Positions 32,480 through 42,910 of a DNA stretch of 64,000 nucleotides are shown here, piece after piece; the first letter of the stretch is position 1; each line of letters starts with the position of its first letter. The notes under the pieces were generated by a model. That model was not told the origin of the DNA. It worked only from the letters and a program-made list of their open reading frames with translations, and made no database searches. Source of the DNA: Rhipicephalus microplus (Eukaryota > Arthropoda > Arachnida > Ixodida > Ixodidae); contig NW_027464588.1 in NCBI RefSeq assembly GCF_043290135.1, positions 8,677,001-8,741,000 on the forward strand, in the 5' to 3' direction. Position numbers and translations under genes: made by a program.

Positions 32480-33574
32480 TTGCTGGTAGTTCCTGGAGCT
32501 CTCCGCAGCGAAATTTTGCAAGCCTGCTATGACGAAGCCACTGCGGGCCACCTCGGTTTCGCAGAAACACTGACACGCATCAAAGAAAAATATTACTGGC
32601 CAAGAATCGCAGCAGAGGTAAAACATTACGTTCAAACATGCATTGACTGTCAGCGGTGTAAGGTACCACCTGTCAAACCCGCTTGGCTATTACATCCTGT
32701 ACCCGTGCCAGAAACCCCGTTTTCTCAAATCGGAATGGATCTGCTGGGCCCATTCCCAACGTCGGACAGCGGCAACAAATGGGTTATAGTGGCGACGGAC
32801 TACCTCACCCGATACGCGGAGACCAAGGCAATCGCGAGAGTCACTGCAGCTGAAGCGGCCCAGTTCTTCATTGGGAACATTGTCCTGAGACATGGTGCTC
32901 CCGCTGTCGTCATAACGGACAAAGGTGCCACGTTTACAGCCGAGCTTTCGCGCACTGTGCTTACGCTCAGTGGCACAGCGCATAGGAAGACGCCAGCTTA
33001 GCACCCACAAACGAATGGGCTTACAGAACGACTTAACAAGACAATCGCTGACATGCTTTGCATGTACGTCGACGTGGAACACAAGAATTGCGACCGATTA
33101 TTGCCGTACTTCACATTCGCGTATAATACGGCGCGCCAGGAAACAACAAAAATGACGCCGTTCGCACTAATTCATGGCAGAGATGTTACGACAATGCTTG
33201 ACGCCATGCTGCCTTACGATTGCAATGATTCAGAGACAGACGCCGCAGACTTCACTGAGCACGCCGAGGAAGCAAGGCAGCTTGCCCGCGTCAGAATAAT
33301 GAACCAGCAGCAACTTGACGCCCAACGGTGCAACCTTCGCCATCGATTCGTCATTTATCAACCAGGAGATAGAGTCTGGGTGTGGTTTCCTGCACAACGA
33401 CGAGGCCTCTCAGAGAAACTCCTACGCCGATACTTCAGACCCTACAAAGTTTTGCGCCGTCTTAGCGACGTGACGTACGAAGTTGGGCCCGATGCCTCCT
33501 CCTGTTCGAAACTTCGCCAGCATCTGCCTGAGACAGTGCACGTGGTCCGCATGAAACTTTACCACTCTCAGTGA
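32480..33574 (+). pseudogene. Gypsy-3 integrase
   Basis: One frame with a single stop. Zinc-binding H2C2: 'HLGFAETLTRIKEKYYWPRI' with 'HYVQTCIDCQRC'. Catalytic core: 'QIGMDLLGPFPTSDSGNKWV' (Asp), 'APAVVITDKGATFTAEL' (Asp), 'PQTNGLTERLNKTIADML' (Glu), a complete DDE set. A TAG at 32999-33001 stands where the family has Tyr before HPQTN. C-terminal domain: 'FVIYQPGDRVWVWFPAQRRG', then 'YFRPYKVLRRLSDVTYEV', a GPY/F-type module with Arg in place of Gly, and 'VVRMKLYHSQ'. Inserts element cDNA into the host chromosome. One nonsense change inactivates it. Confidence 0.92.
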
Positions 33575-33644
33575 TGTAAACACCCGCTGGCCGCATCTCT
33601 ACCTGTTGAGCATCGGGACGACGCTCACTCTGGTGGGAGGGTAA

Positions 33645-33829
33645 TGCCGCGTGCATAGCTTCATTTAGCGGCGAGATAGCGACGACAACAAAGAACGCGG
33701 ATTTGCTCGAGAGGCGCAGCGCTGGCAAGTGAAGAAGACGACAATTTCAGCGGCCTTCTCTGAGAGCGTTTATAGAAGTTCCACTGTCCGTGTTTTTAAA
33801 TAAACCCCCTGTACTTATAACTCGCGACA
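33645..33829 (+). repeat. Gypsy-3 3' LTR
   Basis: TGCCGCGTGCATAG ... CGCGACA, preceded by the polypurine tract GGTGGGAGGGTAA (about 33631-33643). Runs directly into (TA)n. Confidence 0.92.

Positions 33830-33922
<93 letters not shown>
33830..33922. repeat. (TA)n microsatellite between two LTR elements
   Basis: TA tract with a single AAA interruption near 33838-33840. It is the only sequence between the 3' LTR of Gypsy-3 and the 5' LTR of the next element. Confidence 0.95.
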
Positions 33923-33925
<3 letters not shown>

Positions 33926-34030
33926 CGTATGAAGGTAGCGATGGTTTCTAGAAGTAGAGAAGGAAGAAGTGCAGAACAGAATAAACATGGCGTATGAGCC
34001 AGGCCACGTCACCCATTCATCGTAGCGTCA
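33923..34030 (+). repeat. 5' LTR of non-autonomous element
   Basis: TGACGTATGAAGGTAGCG ... GTAGCGTCA, 108 bp, with AATAAA at 33980-33985. Ends in an inverted TGACG...CGTCA. The sequence after it (CACGAGTCGACAGG) is not a clear primer-binding site. Confidence 0.92.
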
Positions 34031-34159
34031 CACGAGTCGACAGGATGGAGACCTGCCTGCCCCTTCATCAGTCACTCATCATCGACGCAGTTCCCCAGAA
34101 GACACCCTGACCATACATTGACTACCGAATCATCGCCTAGAAGGACAACGACCAGCACC

Positions 34160-35632
34160 ATGACAGAACCATCGGCTGACCTCGACATCCCAAAGTACAC
34201 TGGATCAGTGGACGACGGACCCGTACAGGACTGGTTCAACCTATTCGAGGTCCACGCCGCCACTGCATCCTGGTCGGAACGGGAGATGGTTACGAACTTC
34301 AGTGACTACGTCACCGGTGAGGCATTTAAATTTTACCTAATTCACATATTCGAAAACGACGAGTCATGGCAAAAAATCAAAGAGCAGATGATTACCCGTT
34401 TTAACGACTATGACCAAGACCTACTCATTGCCAACCATCTAGAGACAACCGCACACTATCGTCAATTTCCTAAGCAGTCCTCAACCATTCGAAAGCCCAA
34501 CGCGCATCGACAACTGCCTCAAGACGAAGTGGCACATGAGTTTACTTACAGAAGGCCATGCGTATATTGGGAAAAACCTAACCGTCAAGCGCGCCTCCCT
34601 TCTGCGCGAAAGTCATCGCTTCAGCATATGACCCGAGACGTTGCTCAACCACCTGATGCCCTTCACTCTTCGACTCGGATACGTGGTTCACCACCTGGGT
34701 TTTTGTCACGCGGTTCTTCAAGTGCTCCTGACGCTCACCGCTTGCCTCATAAAGACGCCGTGTTCACGATAGACGAGCTGACGCACCGGAAAAATACCCT
34801 GTCGAGCCATGCTCCTTCCGCACGGGTTCATGCATCGCCGTCCGGTGCATACACACTCGACAGTGGAAGCAACACCGAAGGCTCCGACACACCGAACGTC
34901 ACACGCTGCTATGCGCAAGAGCCTCTCGTAGTGAACAGGGTAGAAGAAGCTTCTGAAGAACTTTCTACCAATTCAGAAGCATTATCTTCATTGCCCGAAG
35001 TGCACGACAACAGCCCACAAACTACCAGCTGCCGACTTGGCCCCACATCAAGTTGTGAAGAAAACGAGCACGATGTTCAAGAAGGGATCTCACCGCAATG
35101 CGTTCCACAGCAACAGCAGCAACGCCAGCAAAAGCAAGTCCAAGAATCGCAGACACTCCAACGAATACACCGACAAAGACGACGACGAATGAAAACTTCA
35201 ACGGAAGCACGCTCCCAACTTGAACGACTTAAAAAATTGAGAACTTTGATACAAGGGCCATTTCAAGAAAAAAGACGTTTCCGGATGAAGGAACATCGTC
35301 ACGGACGCTTTCTGCGCCAGCGGTTGCACAGACGACAACACCACGGAAAACGCCCATTAATACGCGGAGCAACTTCTTGCACGCCGCCAGCACACAGGCA
35401 TTTAGTCGTCACCATCTCTCAAAAAGCACGCATACTAGATACAATGCATCTGTCGCGGCCACGACTCAGAATCCAACGCATTAGACACCCAACCTTCCAA
35501 CGCTACAAGGACTCCCAACCTTGTTTGTTTTTCACTACTATCCAGGCTGTGTCATCATCATTTTCCACGTCGAATGCATGGTTATGCTCTCCAGAACGCA
35601 ACAGCCAACCTCGCCCACCTGAGGTCTCCTAG
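34160..35632 (+). CDS. Gag-like ORF with Gln/Arg-rich C-terminus, 490 aa
   Basis: ATG at 34160 in a good context (ACCATGA); the frame is also open upstream to 34118 but only from TTG. Residues about 5-95 look like a Gypsy capsid N-terminal domain ('DIPKYTGSVDDGPVQDWFNL', 'NFSDYVTGEAFKFYLI', 'DESWQKIKEQMITRF'). The middle (about 100-310) is low in hydrophobics and rich in Ser, Pro, Thr and Glu. Then come a Gln run ('PQQQQQRQQKQ') and a strongly basic part ('IHRQRRRRMK', 'FQEKRRFRMKEHRHGRFLRQ') of the kind that binds nucleic acid. No zinc knuckle or enzyme motif. No stop or frameshift over 1.47 kb, unlike its neighbours. Likely a structural protein that packages its own RNA; the function is inferred. 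The C-terminal two thirds match nothing I recognise. Confidence 0.72.
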   Translation: MTEPSADLDIPKYTGSVDDGPVQDWFNLFEVHAATASWSEREMVTNFSDYVTGEAFKFYLIHIFENDESWQKIKEQMITRFNDYDQDLLIANHLETTAHYRQFPKQSSTIRKPNAHRQLPQDEVAHEFTYRRPCVYWEKPNRQARLPSARKSSLQHMTRDVAQPPDALHSSTRIRGSPPGFLSRGSSSAPDAHRLPHKDAVFTIDELTHRKNTLSSHAPSARVHASPSGAYTLDSGSNTEGSDTPNVTRCYAQEPLVVNRVEEASEELSTNSEALSSLPEVHDNSPQTTSCRLGPTSSCEENEHDVQEGISPQCVPQQQQQRQQKQVQESQTLQRIHRQRRRRMKTSTEARSQLERLKKLRTLIQGPFQEKRRFRMKEHRHGRFLRQRLHRRQHHGKRPLIRGATSCTPPAHRHLVVTISQKARILDTMHLSRPRLRIQRIRHPTFQRYKDSQPCLFFTTIQAVSSSFSTSNAWLCSPERNSQPRPPEVS

Positions 35633-35779
35633 ATCTCACTGGACTGCCTTCCCTGTGAATGTTTTTGTGCAAGTGCATGGAACTGCCGTGTTACATGGAA
35701 CTACTCTATTTTGTGATATTTTTTCCTATGATGAGACACCACTTGTTCATGCTTCAGAGTTTGTAGCTCGCGCATTCTT

Positions 35780-35792
35780 TCGGTGGGAGGGG
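35780..35792 (+). other. Polypurine tract of non-autonomous element
   Basis: CGGTGGGAGGGGG lies about 8 bp before the 3' LTR, the expected primer for plus-strand DNA. Almost the same as the tract of Gypsy-3 (GGTGGGAGGG), which hints at a shared replication machinery. Confidence 0.7.
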
Positions 35793-35800
35793 GAATCGTG

Positions 35801-35905
35801 TGACGTATGAAGGTAGCGATGGTTTCTAGAAGTAGAGAAGGAAGAAGTGCAGAACCGAATAAACATGGCGTATGAGCCAGGCCACGTCACCCATTCATCG
35901 TAGCG

Positions 35906-35908
<3 letters not shown>
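35801..35908 (+). repeat. 3' LTR of non-autonomous element
   Basis: 108 bp; identical to the 5' LTR except for one base (AACCGAAT against AACAGAAT). Continues directly into TA. Confidence 0.93.

Positions 35909-35990
<82 letters not shown>
35909..35990. repeat. (TA)n microsatellite between two LTR elements
   Basis: TA tract with one CA interruption near 35975. Separates the non-autonomous element from Gypsy-4. Confidence 0.95.
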
Positions 35991-35991
35991 C

Positions 35992-36160
35992 TGCTACAAT
36001 GCAGTAGTGGAATTGGGGCATAAAGCGGTAGAGGGTCCCTGGCTGCAAGAAAAGACTACGAAGTGGTTAGAGACTGGTTCCAGCCCACTAGTGCGCCAGG
36101 CATTGTCATCGCGTGTAATCGTTGTAAATATCTGTAAATATACGTTTTCTTGTAAGATTA
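35992..36160 (+). repeat. Gypsy-4 5' LTR
   Basis: Starts TGCTACAATGCAGTAG and contains GGGGCATAAAGCGGTAGAGG and ATATACGTTTTCTTG. The right boundary (…AAGATTA) is set by alignment with the 3' copy and by the primer-binding site. Confidence 0.87.
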
Positions 36161-36161
36161 T

Positions 36162-36179
36162 TGGTGGAGGTGCGGGGTA
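36162..36179 (+). other. Gypsy-4 primer-binding site
   Basis: TGGTGGAGGTGCGGGGTA differs from the Gypsy-2 and Gypsy-3 sites at two bases. Position (one base after the LTR) and the leading TGG support the call. Confidence 0.6.
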
Positions 36180-36247
36180 CGCCTACCTGGCTTTTCCGGC
36201 AAACCAACACGGAACTTCGGAGTGGTCGCCACCTTCATTTTCCTGCA

Positions 36248-37498
36248 ATGGCTCAACAGACCCACCCACAAGAGCAACAACAGCCGCAGCTGCAGCAGCA
36301 GCAGCAGCACCAGCACAGGCACCAGCAGCACCAGCACCAGCAGCACCAGCAGCAGCTGCCTCCTCTGATTCTCCTGCCTCCACGAGACCCCGGAACCTTC
36401 TCGGGCACAGGCAAGGACAAGGTGACTGTTGAAAATTGGTTCGCTTTGTACGAGCGCGTGAGTGAATACTATAGGTGGGACCATACGTTGATGCTGGCCA
36501 ACGTTGTATCTTACTTGCGGGATACGGCGCTCACCTGGTATGAGACGCATGAGTTGGAGTTGACCAGCTGGGACGTTTGCAAATTGAAGCTTCTCGAGTT
36601 ATTCAGCAGGCCATTTGGGCGACAGCAGGCCGCGAGGAAAGACCTGGAATGTCGCGTGCAGACATCGACAGAATCATATGTATCTTACATACAGGACGCA
36701 TTGGGCCTCTGTCGAAAGGTGGACGAGAACATGAGCGAAACTGACAAAATCGCTCACATATTGAAGGGAATTGCCGGTGACGCCTTCAATCTGTTGATCG
36801 TTAAAGATTGCGCCACTGTCGACGCGGTTGTGAAGGAGTGTCAGCGCTTCGAGCACGCCAAGAACCGTCGCATAACCCGCCAGTTTGCGCGTCTGCCTAA
36901 TACTGCAGCCATTTCGACCGGTGAAGACAGCCCCAAGTTCACCCACGCTACATCGTCCGAAAATGTCACCCGAATCGTTCGTCGCGAACTCGAAGCAATG
37001 GCTCCTGCAGCCATCATCTCTGACGGTCCTCAAGACAACGCATCCACCATCTCCCTCATCCAAGCCGTCGTTCGCCAAGAAATTGCAAATCTCGGCATCA
37101 CACCTGTTTGTGCTGTTCGCACCACCGAGAGCTCGGCTTCTGTTGACCAGATTCCGGTGTACCCTTCACGCTACCCTTCCCGCTACCGGAACCCTGCTGA
37201 ATGGAGAACGTCAGATGATAGACCGATCTGCTTTCACTGCTCTCGCGCCGGCCACATTGCACGCTACTGTCGCAATCGTTGGTCATCCAATTAATCTTGG
37301 AACACTGGAACATGGCATCGCTTTGAAGGCAGTTTTCACCGCTTTTCTACTCCGTACGATCCACAGCCTGCTCCTACTAACGTTCAGGGCCGAAGGTTCA
37401 GCCGGTCACCATCACCCCAAGGCCGCCGATCTCTCTCGCCGATGATTTCTCGATCCAGGTCCCCTGCACGACCTGGGCCTTCAACCTCGGGAAACTAG
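36248..37498 (+). pseudogene. Gypsy-4 gag (capsid and zinc knuckle)
   Basis: ATG at 36248, chosen because upstream start options are not ATG. N-terminus is a Gln/His-rich low-complexity stretch, then 'LPPRDPGTFSGTGKDKVTVE'. Capsid: 'DTALTWYETHELELTSWDVC', 'ESYVSYIQDALGLCRKVDEN', 'MSETDKIAHILKGIAGDAFN'. Zinc knuckle 'CFHCSRAGHIARYC' (CX2CX4HX4C) at 37229-37270. A TAA at 37292-37294 interrupts, but the same frame continues through an Arg/Ser-Pro tail ('FSRSPSPQGRRSLSP') to TAG at 37496-37498, which is the natural stop. It forms the particle and binds RNA. Only one lesion. Confidence 0.9.
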
Positions 37499-37528
37499 AC
37501 CATGCAGCTCCCGGAGGTGACGCTGCAT
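37489..37528 (+). promoter_or_regulatory. Gypsy-4 -1 frameshift signal (GGGAAAC plus hairpin)
   Basis: GGGAAAC at 37489-37495 reads G GGA AAC in the gag frame, followed at once by the TAG stop. ATGCAGC (37502-37508) can pair with GCTGCAT (37522-37528), a 7-bp stem 6 nt downstream. The -1 frame is open here and leads into protease with no stop. Same heptamer and layout as Gypsy-3, although the surrounding sequence differs. Confidence 0.75.
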
Positions 37529-38985
37529 TAACGACTCATTCTGCAAATCCTCTGTTGACGATTCCTACACGCCGCAACATTTTGGACCTTTTGGTGGATG
37601 ACGTTACCGTTACAGCCCTCATAGACACTGGTGCACAAATTTCACTCATGAGCGCTGCTCTCTGTATTAAACTGCGAAAAGTGATCACGCCTCCTATTAA
37701 GTGTGCAGTAATGCTTGCCGATGGGAGCACATCTGCGGTCCTCGGCATGTGTACCTCTCGCGTGTGTATTGCTGGGCGCCAGTCCGTCGTATTGTTCACC
37801 GTGCTTGAGCAGTGCCCACATGACGTGATTCTTGGCCTCGACTTTCTCTCTGCGCACTCCACCCTTATCGACTGCTCGACGGGTCTTCTTCAGTTGGGAC
37901 TGCCTTTTGACGCCGCTGTTGCCCGATACGCTCAAAGTCGCCTTCGTGCCACCGAGTTCCTGCATATTCCGCCGCAAGCCGCGACCTACGTGCAGCTCGT
38001 GTGTGATCCGCCTGTGCGCAATGGTGAAAATGTCGTTTCACCTATTACCGACGTTGTGCTAAAGCACTTCATTGCTGCCCCGCACACCGTGGTGAGAGTA
38101 TGCCACAATCAGACCCATCTGTCTCTTTTGAACTTTGGTTTCTCCACGCATGTGCTGCCTGCTGGTATTAAACTAGGCGTCATGTCGTCGTTGCAAGAGT
38201 GTGATATTTCTGAACTGTCGGCTCAGCAACCTACTCCGCACGTCAACTTGCTCACTGCGCCCAACCTGTCAAGCATTGACATTGCCAAAATGATAGCGCC
38301 AGATCTTTCGCCCTCCGAAGCACAAGACCTCCACCGTCTGTTGACATCCCATGCGGACATATTCGATCTTGACAACCGCCCTTTAGGCCAGACATCAGTT
38401 GTGACCCATCACATCAACACCGGCGATGCCAACCAAATTCATCGCCGCCCTTACCGCGTCTCCGCTGCCGAACGCTCTGTCATCCAGAAAGAGGTCGAGA
38501 AAATGCTCGCCAAAGGCGTCGTCGAACACTCACTTAGTCCGTGGGCATCCCCGGTCGTGCTTGTCAAGAAGAAAGACAACACATGGCGGCTTTGCGTCGA
38601 CTATAGACATCTCAACAAGGTCACTAAGAAGGACGTTTACCCTTTACCAAGAATAGATGACGCCCTTGACTGCCTTCATGGCGCAAAGTTCTTCTCGTCG
38701 ATTGACCTTCGATCTGGTTATTGGCGGATCGCTGTTGACCCACGGGACCGAGAAAAAACAGCATTTGTAACCCCCGATGGGTTATACCAATTTAAAGTAA
38801 TGCCGTTTGGGCTTTGTAATGCGCCGGCCACCTTTGAGCGCATGATGGACTCCCTTCTGCGCGGCTTCAAATGGTCCACTTGCTTATGCTACTTAGATGA
38901 TATAATTGTTTTTTCACCGACGTTCGCAAGCCATCTAGAGCGACTGTCCAGTATTCTCCAAGTATTTCGCAACGCTGGTCTCTAG
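37489..38985 (+). pseudogene. Gypsy-4 protease and reverse transcriptase
   Basis: Open from the frameshift site to TAG at 38983-38985, nearly 500 codons. Protease: 'VTALIDTGAQISLMSAALC' (DTGA at 37624-37635) and 'DVILGLDFLSAHSTLIDCST'. RT: 'RRPYRVSAAERSVIQKEVEK', 'SPWASPVVLVKKKDNTWRL', 'CVDYRHLNKVTKKDVYPLPR', 'FFSSIDLRSGYWRIAVDPRD' (motif A), 'VMPFGLCNAPATFERMMDSL' (motif B), YLDD at 38890-38901 (motif C). Every catalytic residue is present. The stop falls in the thumb ('FRNAGL' then stop, family LKL), after which reading continues in the same frame to about 39290 with 'CSYFRRFIRNFTDIARPL'. Confidence 0.93.
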
Positions 38986-39941
38986 CTGAACTCCTCAAAA
39001 TGCCGTTTCGGCCGTCGCGAAACAACTGTACTTGATCACATCGTTAACGCATCTGGGGTACAGCCCGATCCAGACAAAATTCGCGCATTGACTCAATTTC
39101 CCGTGCCCTCTTCTCATAAGGATGTCCGGAGCTTCCTTGCTTTGTGCTCCTACTTTCGCCGCTTCATCCGAAATTTCACCGATATTGCGCGGCCTCTCAT
39201 CGAACTTCTTAAAAAAGACCTCCCATTTACTTGGAATTCGCCTCAGAGTGCTGCATTTTCGGCGCTCAATGCAGCCCTCACGACTACGCAATATTAGCCC
39301 ACTTCGATCAGACTGCCCCGACAAAAGTTCGCACGGACGCGAGTGGCCACGAAATTGGTGCTGTTTTAGCTCAGCGTCAGCATGGACGTGACTGTGTCAT
39401 CGCCTACGCCAGCCGCCTTTTAACCCCTGCCGAGAGGAACTATTCCATCTCCGAAAGAGAGTGTCTTGCTCTTGTTTGGGCTGTCGCTAAATTTCGCCCG
39501 TACCTCTCCGGCCGCGGTTTTACTGTTGTAACTGATCATCATGCACTCTGCTGGCTTTCCTCGCTGAAGGATCGCACGAGACGTCTCGGTCGTTGGTCTC
39601 TACGCCTCCAAGAATACACCTTCTCGGTCGTGTATAAATCTGGTCACCTCCATCAAGACGCCGACTGCCTGTCACGGTATCCAGTGGATCCACCAGACGC
39701 CACAGAGAGAGCTACGGAGGCTTGCGTCTTATCAATATCAGACTTTCTTGATATCGCTTCTGAGCAACGCCACGACCCGGATTCACTTCCCATCATAGAA
39801 AGCCTGAGTTCCGCTACTCCACCCACTTTTCTGAACTTGTATTTCCCTCATGAAGGAGTTCTCTACCGCCACAACATGCGCCCTAATGGTCCTGACCGCC
39901 TTCTCGTCGTGCCTTCCCATTTGCGTCTAGATGTTCTCTGA
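38986..39941 (+). pseudogene. Gypsy-4 RT connection and RNase H
   Basis: RT connection 38986-39297 ('NASGVQPDPDKIRALTQFPV'), then a frame change near 39290 into RNase H: 'APTKVRTDASGHEIGAVLAQ' (first Asp), 'ERNYSISERECLALVWAVAK' (Glu), 'FTVVTDHHALCWLSSLKD' (Asp), 'HLHQDADCLSRYP' (last block). The part after 39700 is the spacer to integrase. TGA at 39939-39941 ends it. All four acidic residues seem to be present. Confidence 0.9.
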
Positions 39942-41033
39942 CAGCTTCACGATGAACCTGCCGCTGGTCACCTGGGAGTCACCCGCACTTATGATCGCGT
40001 CCGGCGCCGTTTTTTTTGGCTACGCCTATATCGCTCTGTCCAAAAGTATGTCACCAGCTGCGACCTTTGTCAACGTCGAAAACGACCAACATAGCTTCCA
40101 GCTGGCCTTCTTAACCCTATTGAGATACCATGCTGAATCATTCTACCGCGTAGAGCTCGACCTTCTCGGGCCATTTCCCACTTCTGCATCCGGGAACAAA
40201 TGGGTTGCCGTGGCGACCGACTACGCGACACGTTACGCGATCACCCGCGCTCTTCCAACCAGCTGCGCTACCGATGTCGCCGACTTTCTGCTACATGACA
40301 TCATATTGCATCACGGCTCTCCTCGACAGCTCGTTACTGACCAAGGCCGATACTTTTTATCTCGCGTCGTCCAGGATATCGTACGTTCCTGTTCCACGAA
40401 CCACAAGTTCACAATGGCATACCATCCACAAACTAATGAACACACAGAGCGCTTGAATCGCACTATCACGGGCATGTTGTCAATGTATGTTTCTCCAGAC
40501 CACCGTGACTGGGACGCAACGTTACCCTACGTCACCTTCACTTACAACTCCTCCAGACATGACACCGCAGGCTATTCCCCGTTCTACCTTCTTTATGGAC
40601 TGACACCCTCTCTGCCTCTTGATACACTCCTTCCCGCTGGTTCAAGCTCCCCTGTCACATACGTCCGCGATGCCATAGAGCGAGCCGACGCAGCACGACA
40701 GATTGCCCGAGAACGACTCAAGCTTTCTCAAGCCTCTCAGAAAGATCGATACGATCGTCACCACCGCGAAGTTTCGTATGCACCAGGTTCTCTCGTACTC
40801 TTGGGGGCCCCATGTCGTCACATCGGCCTCTCAGAAAAAGTTTTATTTCGCTATGACGGACCATACAAAGTCCTTCGCAAGATCACCAACCTCACCTACG
40901 AGATACAGCGAGTCGTCGATGAAGCGCACTCAATGCTACCACCATCCACTGTTGTGCACGTCGTCAGACTGAAGCCTTATGTGCCACCCAACACTCCCCT
41001 TTCGTGGCAAGCGCCGGGTCGGCGCTTTGGTAG

Positions 41034-41049
<16 letters not shown>
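39942..41049 (+). pseudogene. Gypsy-4 integrase
   Basis: The zinc domain is readable in the RNase H frame after the stop: 'AAGHLGVTRTYDRVRRRFFW' and 'YVTSCDLCQRRKRPT'. A frame change near 40130 leads to the core: 'ELDLLGPFPTSASGNKWVAV' (Asp), 'SPRQLVTDQGRYFLSRVV' (Asp), 'HPQTNEHTERLNRTITGMLS' (Glu), a full DDE set. C-terminal: 'LSEKVLFRYDGPYKVLRKIT', a clear GPY/F module, then '[13 protein letters not shown]'. The last ~15 codons reach into the 3' LTR, so the stop at 41047-41049 lies inside it. Core and tail (about 300 codons) are undamaged. Confidence 0.91.
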
Positions 41050-42109
<1,060 letters not shown>

Positions 42110-42206
42110 TTACAACAGATGCACAGAGAAAGGGATTTTTTTCTGATCATGACCTGTAGCGACGTAAATTTTTGAACTATATGTCATTCAATAATAGCAA
42201 TCTGTG

Positions 42207-42211
<5 letters not shown>
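42110..42211. repeat. Dispersed repeat R (copy 2), followed by (TA)n
   Basis: Direct, diverged copy of 28189-28305, including CTGATCATGA and CAATAATAGCAATCTGTGAT. Again followed by a TA tract. Confidence 0.7.

Positions 42212-42276
<65 letters not shown>
42212..42276. repeat. (TA)n microsatellite
   Basis: TA tract with one GTA interruption near 42258. Confidence 0.95.
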
Positions 42277-42392
42277 GTACGTAGAAAGGCAGGCAGGTTG
42301 ATTGAAAAACAAATATCTAGTTTGCTATCATGCACTGCACAAGAGGAGACAGAAAAGTTAAAAAAACGAACTGAGCGAAAAAGGAAGGGAAG

Positions 42393-42600
42393 CGGAAACC
42401 ACGATATGAATACAAAAGATGCCGTACTGGAGGGCTCCCGATGTTTTGACTATCTCGTGTTCTTTAAAGTGGACTGACACTACACAAAACACAGGCCTCT
42501 ACGATTTCACCTCCATTGAATGCAACTGTCACCGCTGGGGTAGAACCTGTGACCTTTGGGTCAGCACCAGAGCAGCGCCCCCACGGTTACACCGAGGCGG
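42393..42600 (-). mobile_element. tRNA-derived SINE, Ruka-like, minus strand, near full length
   Basis: Read from the right: tRNA-like head (A-box region 42570-42600; B-box region around GTAGAACCTGTGACC at 42540-42555, where the family has a GATCGAA-type box), body (TCACCTCCATTGAATGCAAC; GTTCTTTAAAGTGGACTGAC) and 3' part (GATGCCGTACTGGAGGGCTC; CCACGATATGAATAC). The same family as 4030-4235 but in the opposite orientation. Non-coding. Confidence 0.68.
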
Positions 42601-42714
42601 ACAGTGGGTGCACGCTCACAAGATACAATTCTTCATCTGACAGGGACAATGATTGCGGGTTTGCCTACTCGCTACGAAGCTTTGCTATATTGCCAGCTTC
42701 TTGTATTAGTCTGG

Positions 42715-42910
42715 TCAGTTTAACAGCGAAAGCTGTTATGACATCACAACTCGGGTCATGCGCAGTCATCCGCCGTCACCGCCCTTGCCACCGCCACCAC
42801 CGGTGTCCATAACAAAAAAAAACGTAGCACTATGGACACTATGGAGCTCTAACCCAGGTCCTCAGCGTGCCAGCCCAGTATTCTTCCACTGGCTACGCTG
42901 AAGCTTGTGA
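42715..42910 (-). mobile_element. tRNA-headed SINE-like repeat, minus strand
   Basis: At 42845-42905 the minus strand reads GTAGCCAGTGGAAGAATAC (A-box-like) and, some 40 nt on, GGACCTGGGTTAGAGC (B-box-like). The far end has the palindrome TAACAGCGAAAGCTGTTA (42721-42738). Boundaries are uncertain. Not a functional tRNA gene, as no cloverleaf is supported. Confidence 0.45.

Larger units (their letters stand above)
28495..33829 (+). mobile_element. Gypsy-3: full-length Gypsy/Ty3 retrotransposon
   Basis: About 5.3 kb with LTRs of 186 and 185 bp (TG...CA), a primer-binding site right after the 5' LTR, gag, and pol in the -1 frame with protease, RT, RNase H and integrase, and a purine-rich tract GGTGGGAGGGTAA just before the 3' LTR. 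The 4-bp ATAT on both sides may be the target duplication, but lies in TA-rich DNA. By eye the LTRs differ at roughly 15 positions plus an indel, so it is an old insertion. All domains are present, but several stops and frame changes inactivate it. Confidence 0.93.
33923..35908 (+). mobile_element. Compact non-autonomous LTR retrotransposon
   Basis: 1986 bp with 108-bp LTRs that differ at one position, TATA on both sides (possible target duplication inside a TA tract), a polypurine tract GGTGGGAGGGGG before the 3' LTR, and one open reading frame. No protease, RT, RNase H or integrase is present, so transposition would need enzymes from another element. Near-identical LTRs and an undamaged ORF point to a recent insertion. 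It is larger than a typical TRIM and, unlike those, keeps a long ORF. Confidence 0.85.

Noticed and set aside
36158..36550. Minus-strand open frame of 130 codons rich in Leu/Val
   Set aside because: Antisense of the Gln/His-rich gag N-terminus of Gypsy-4.
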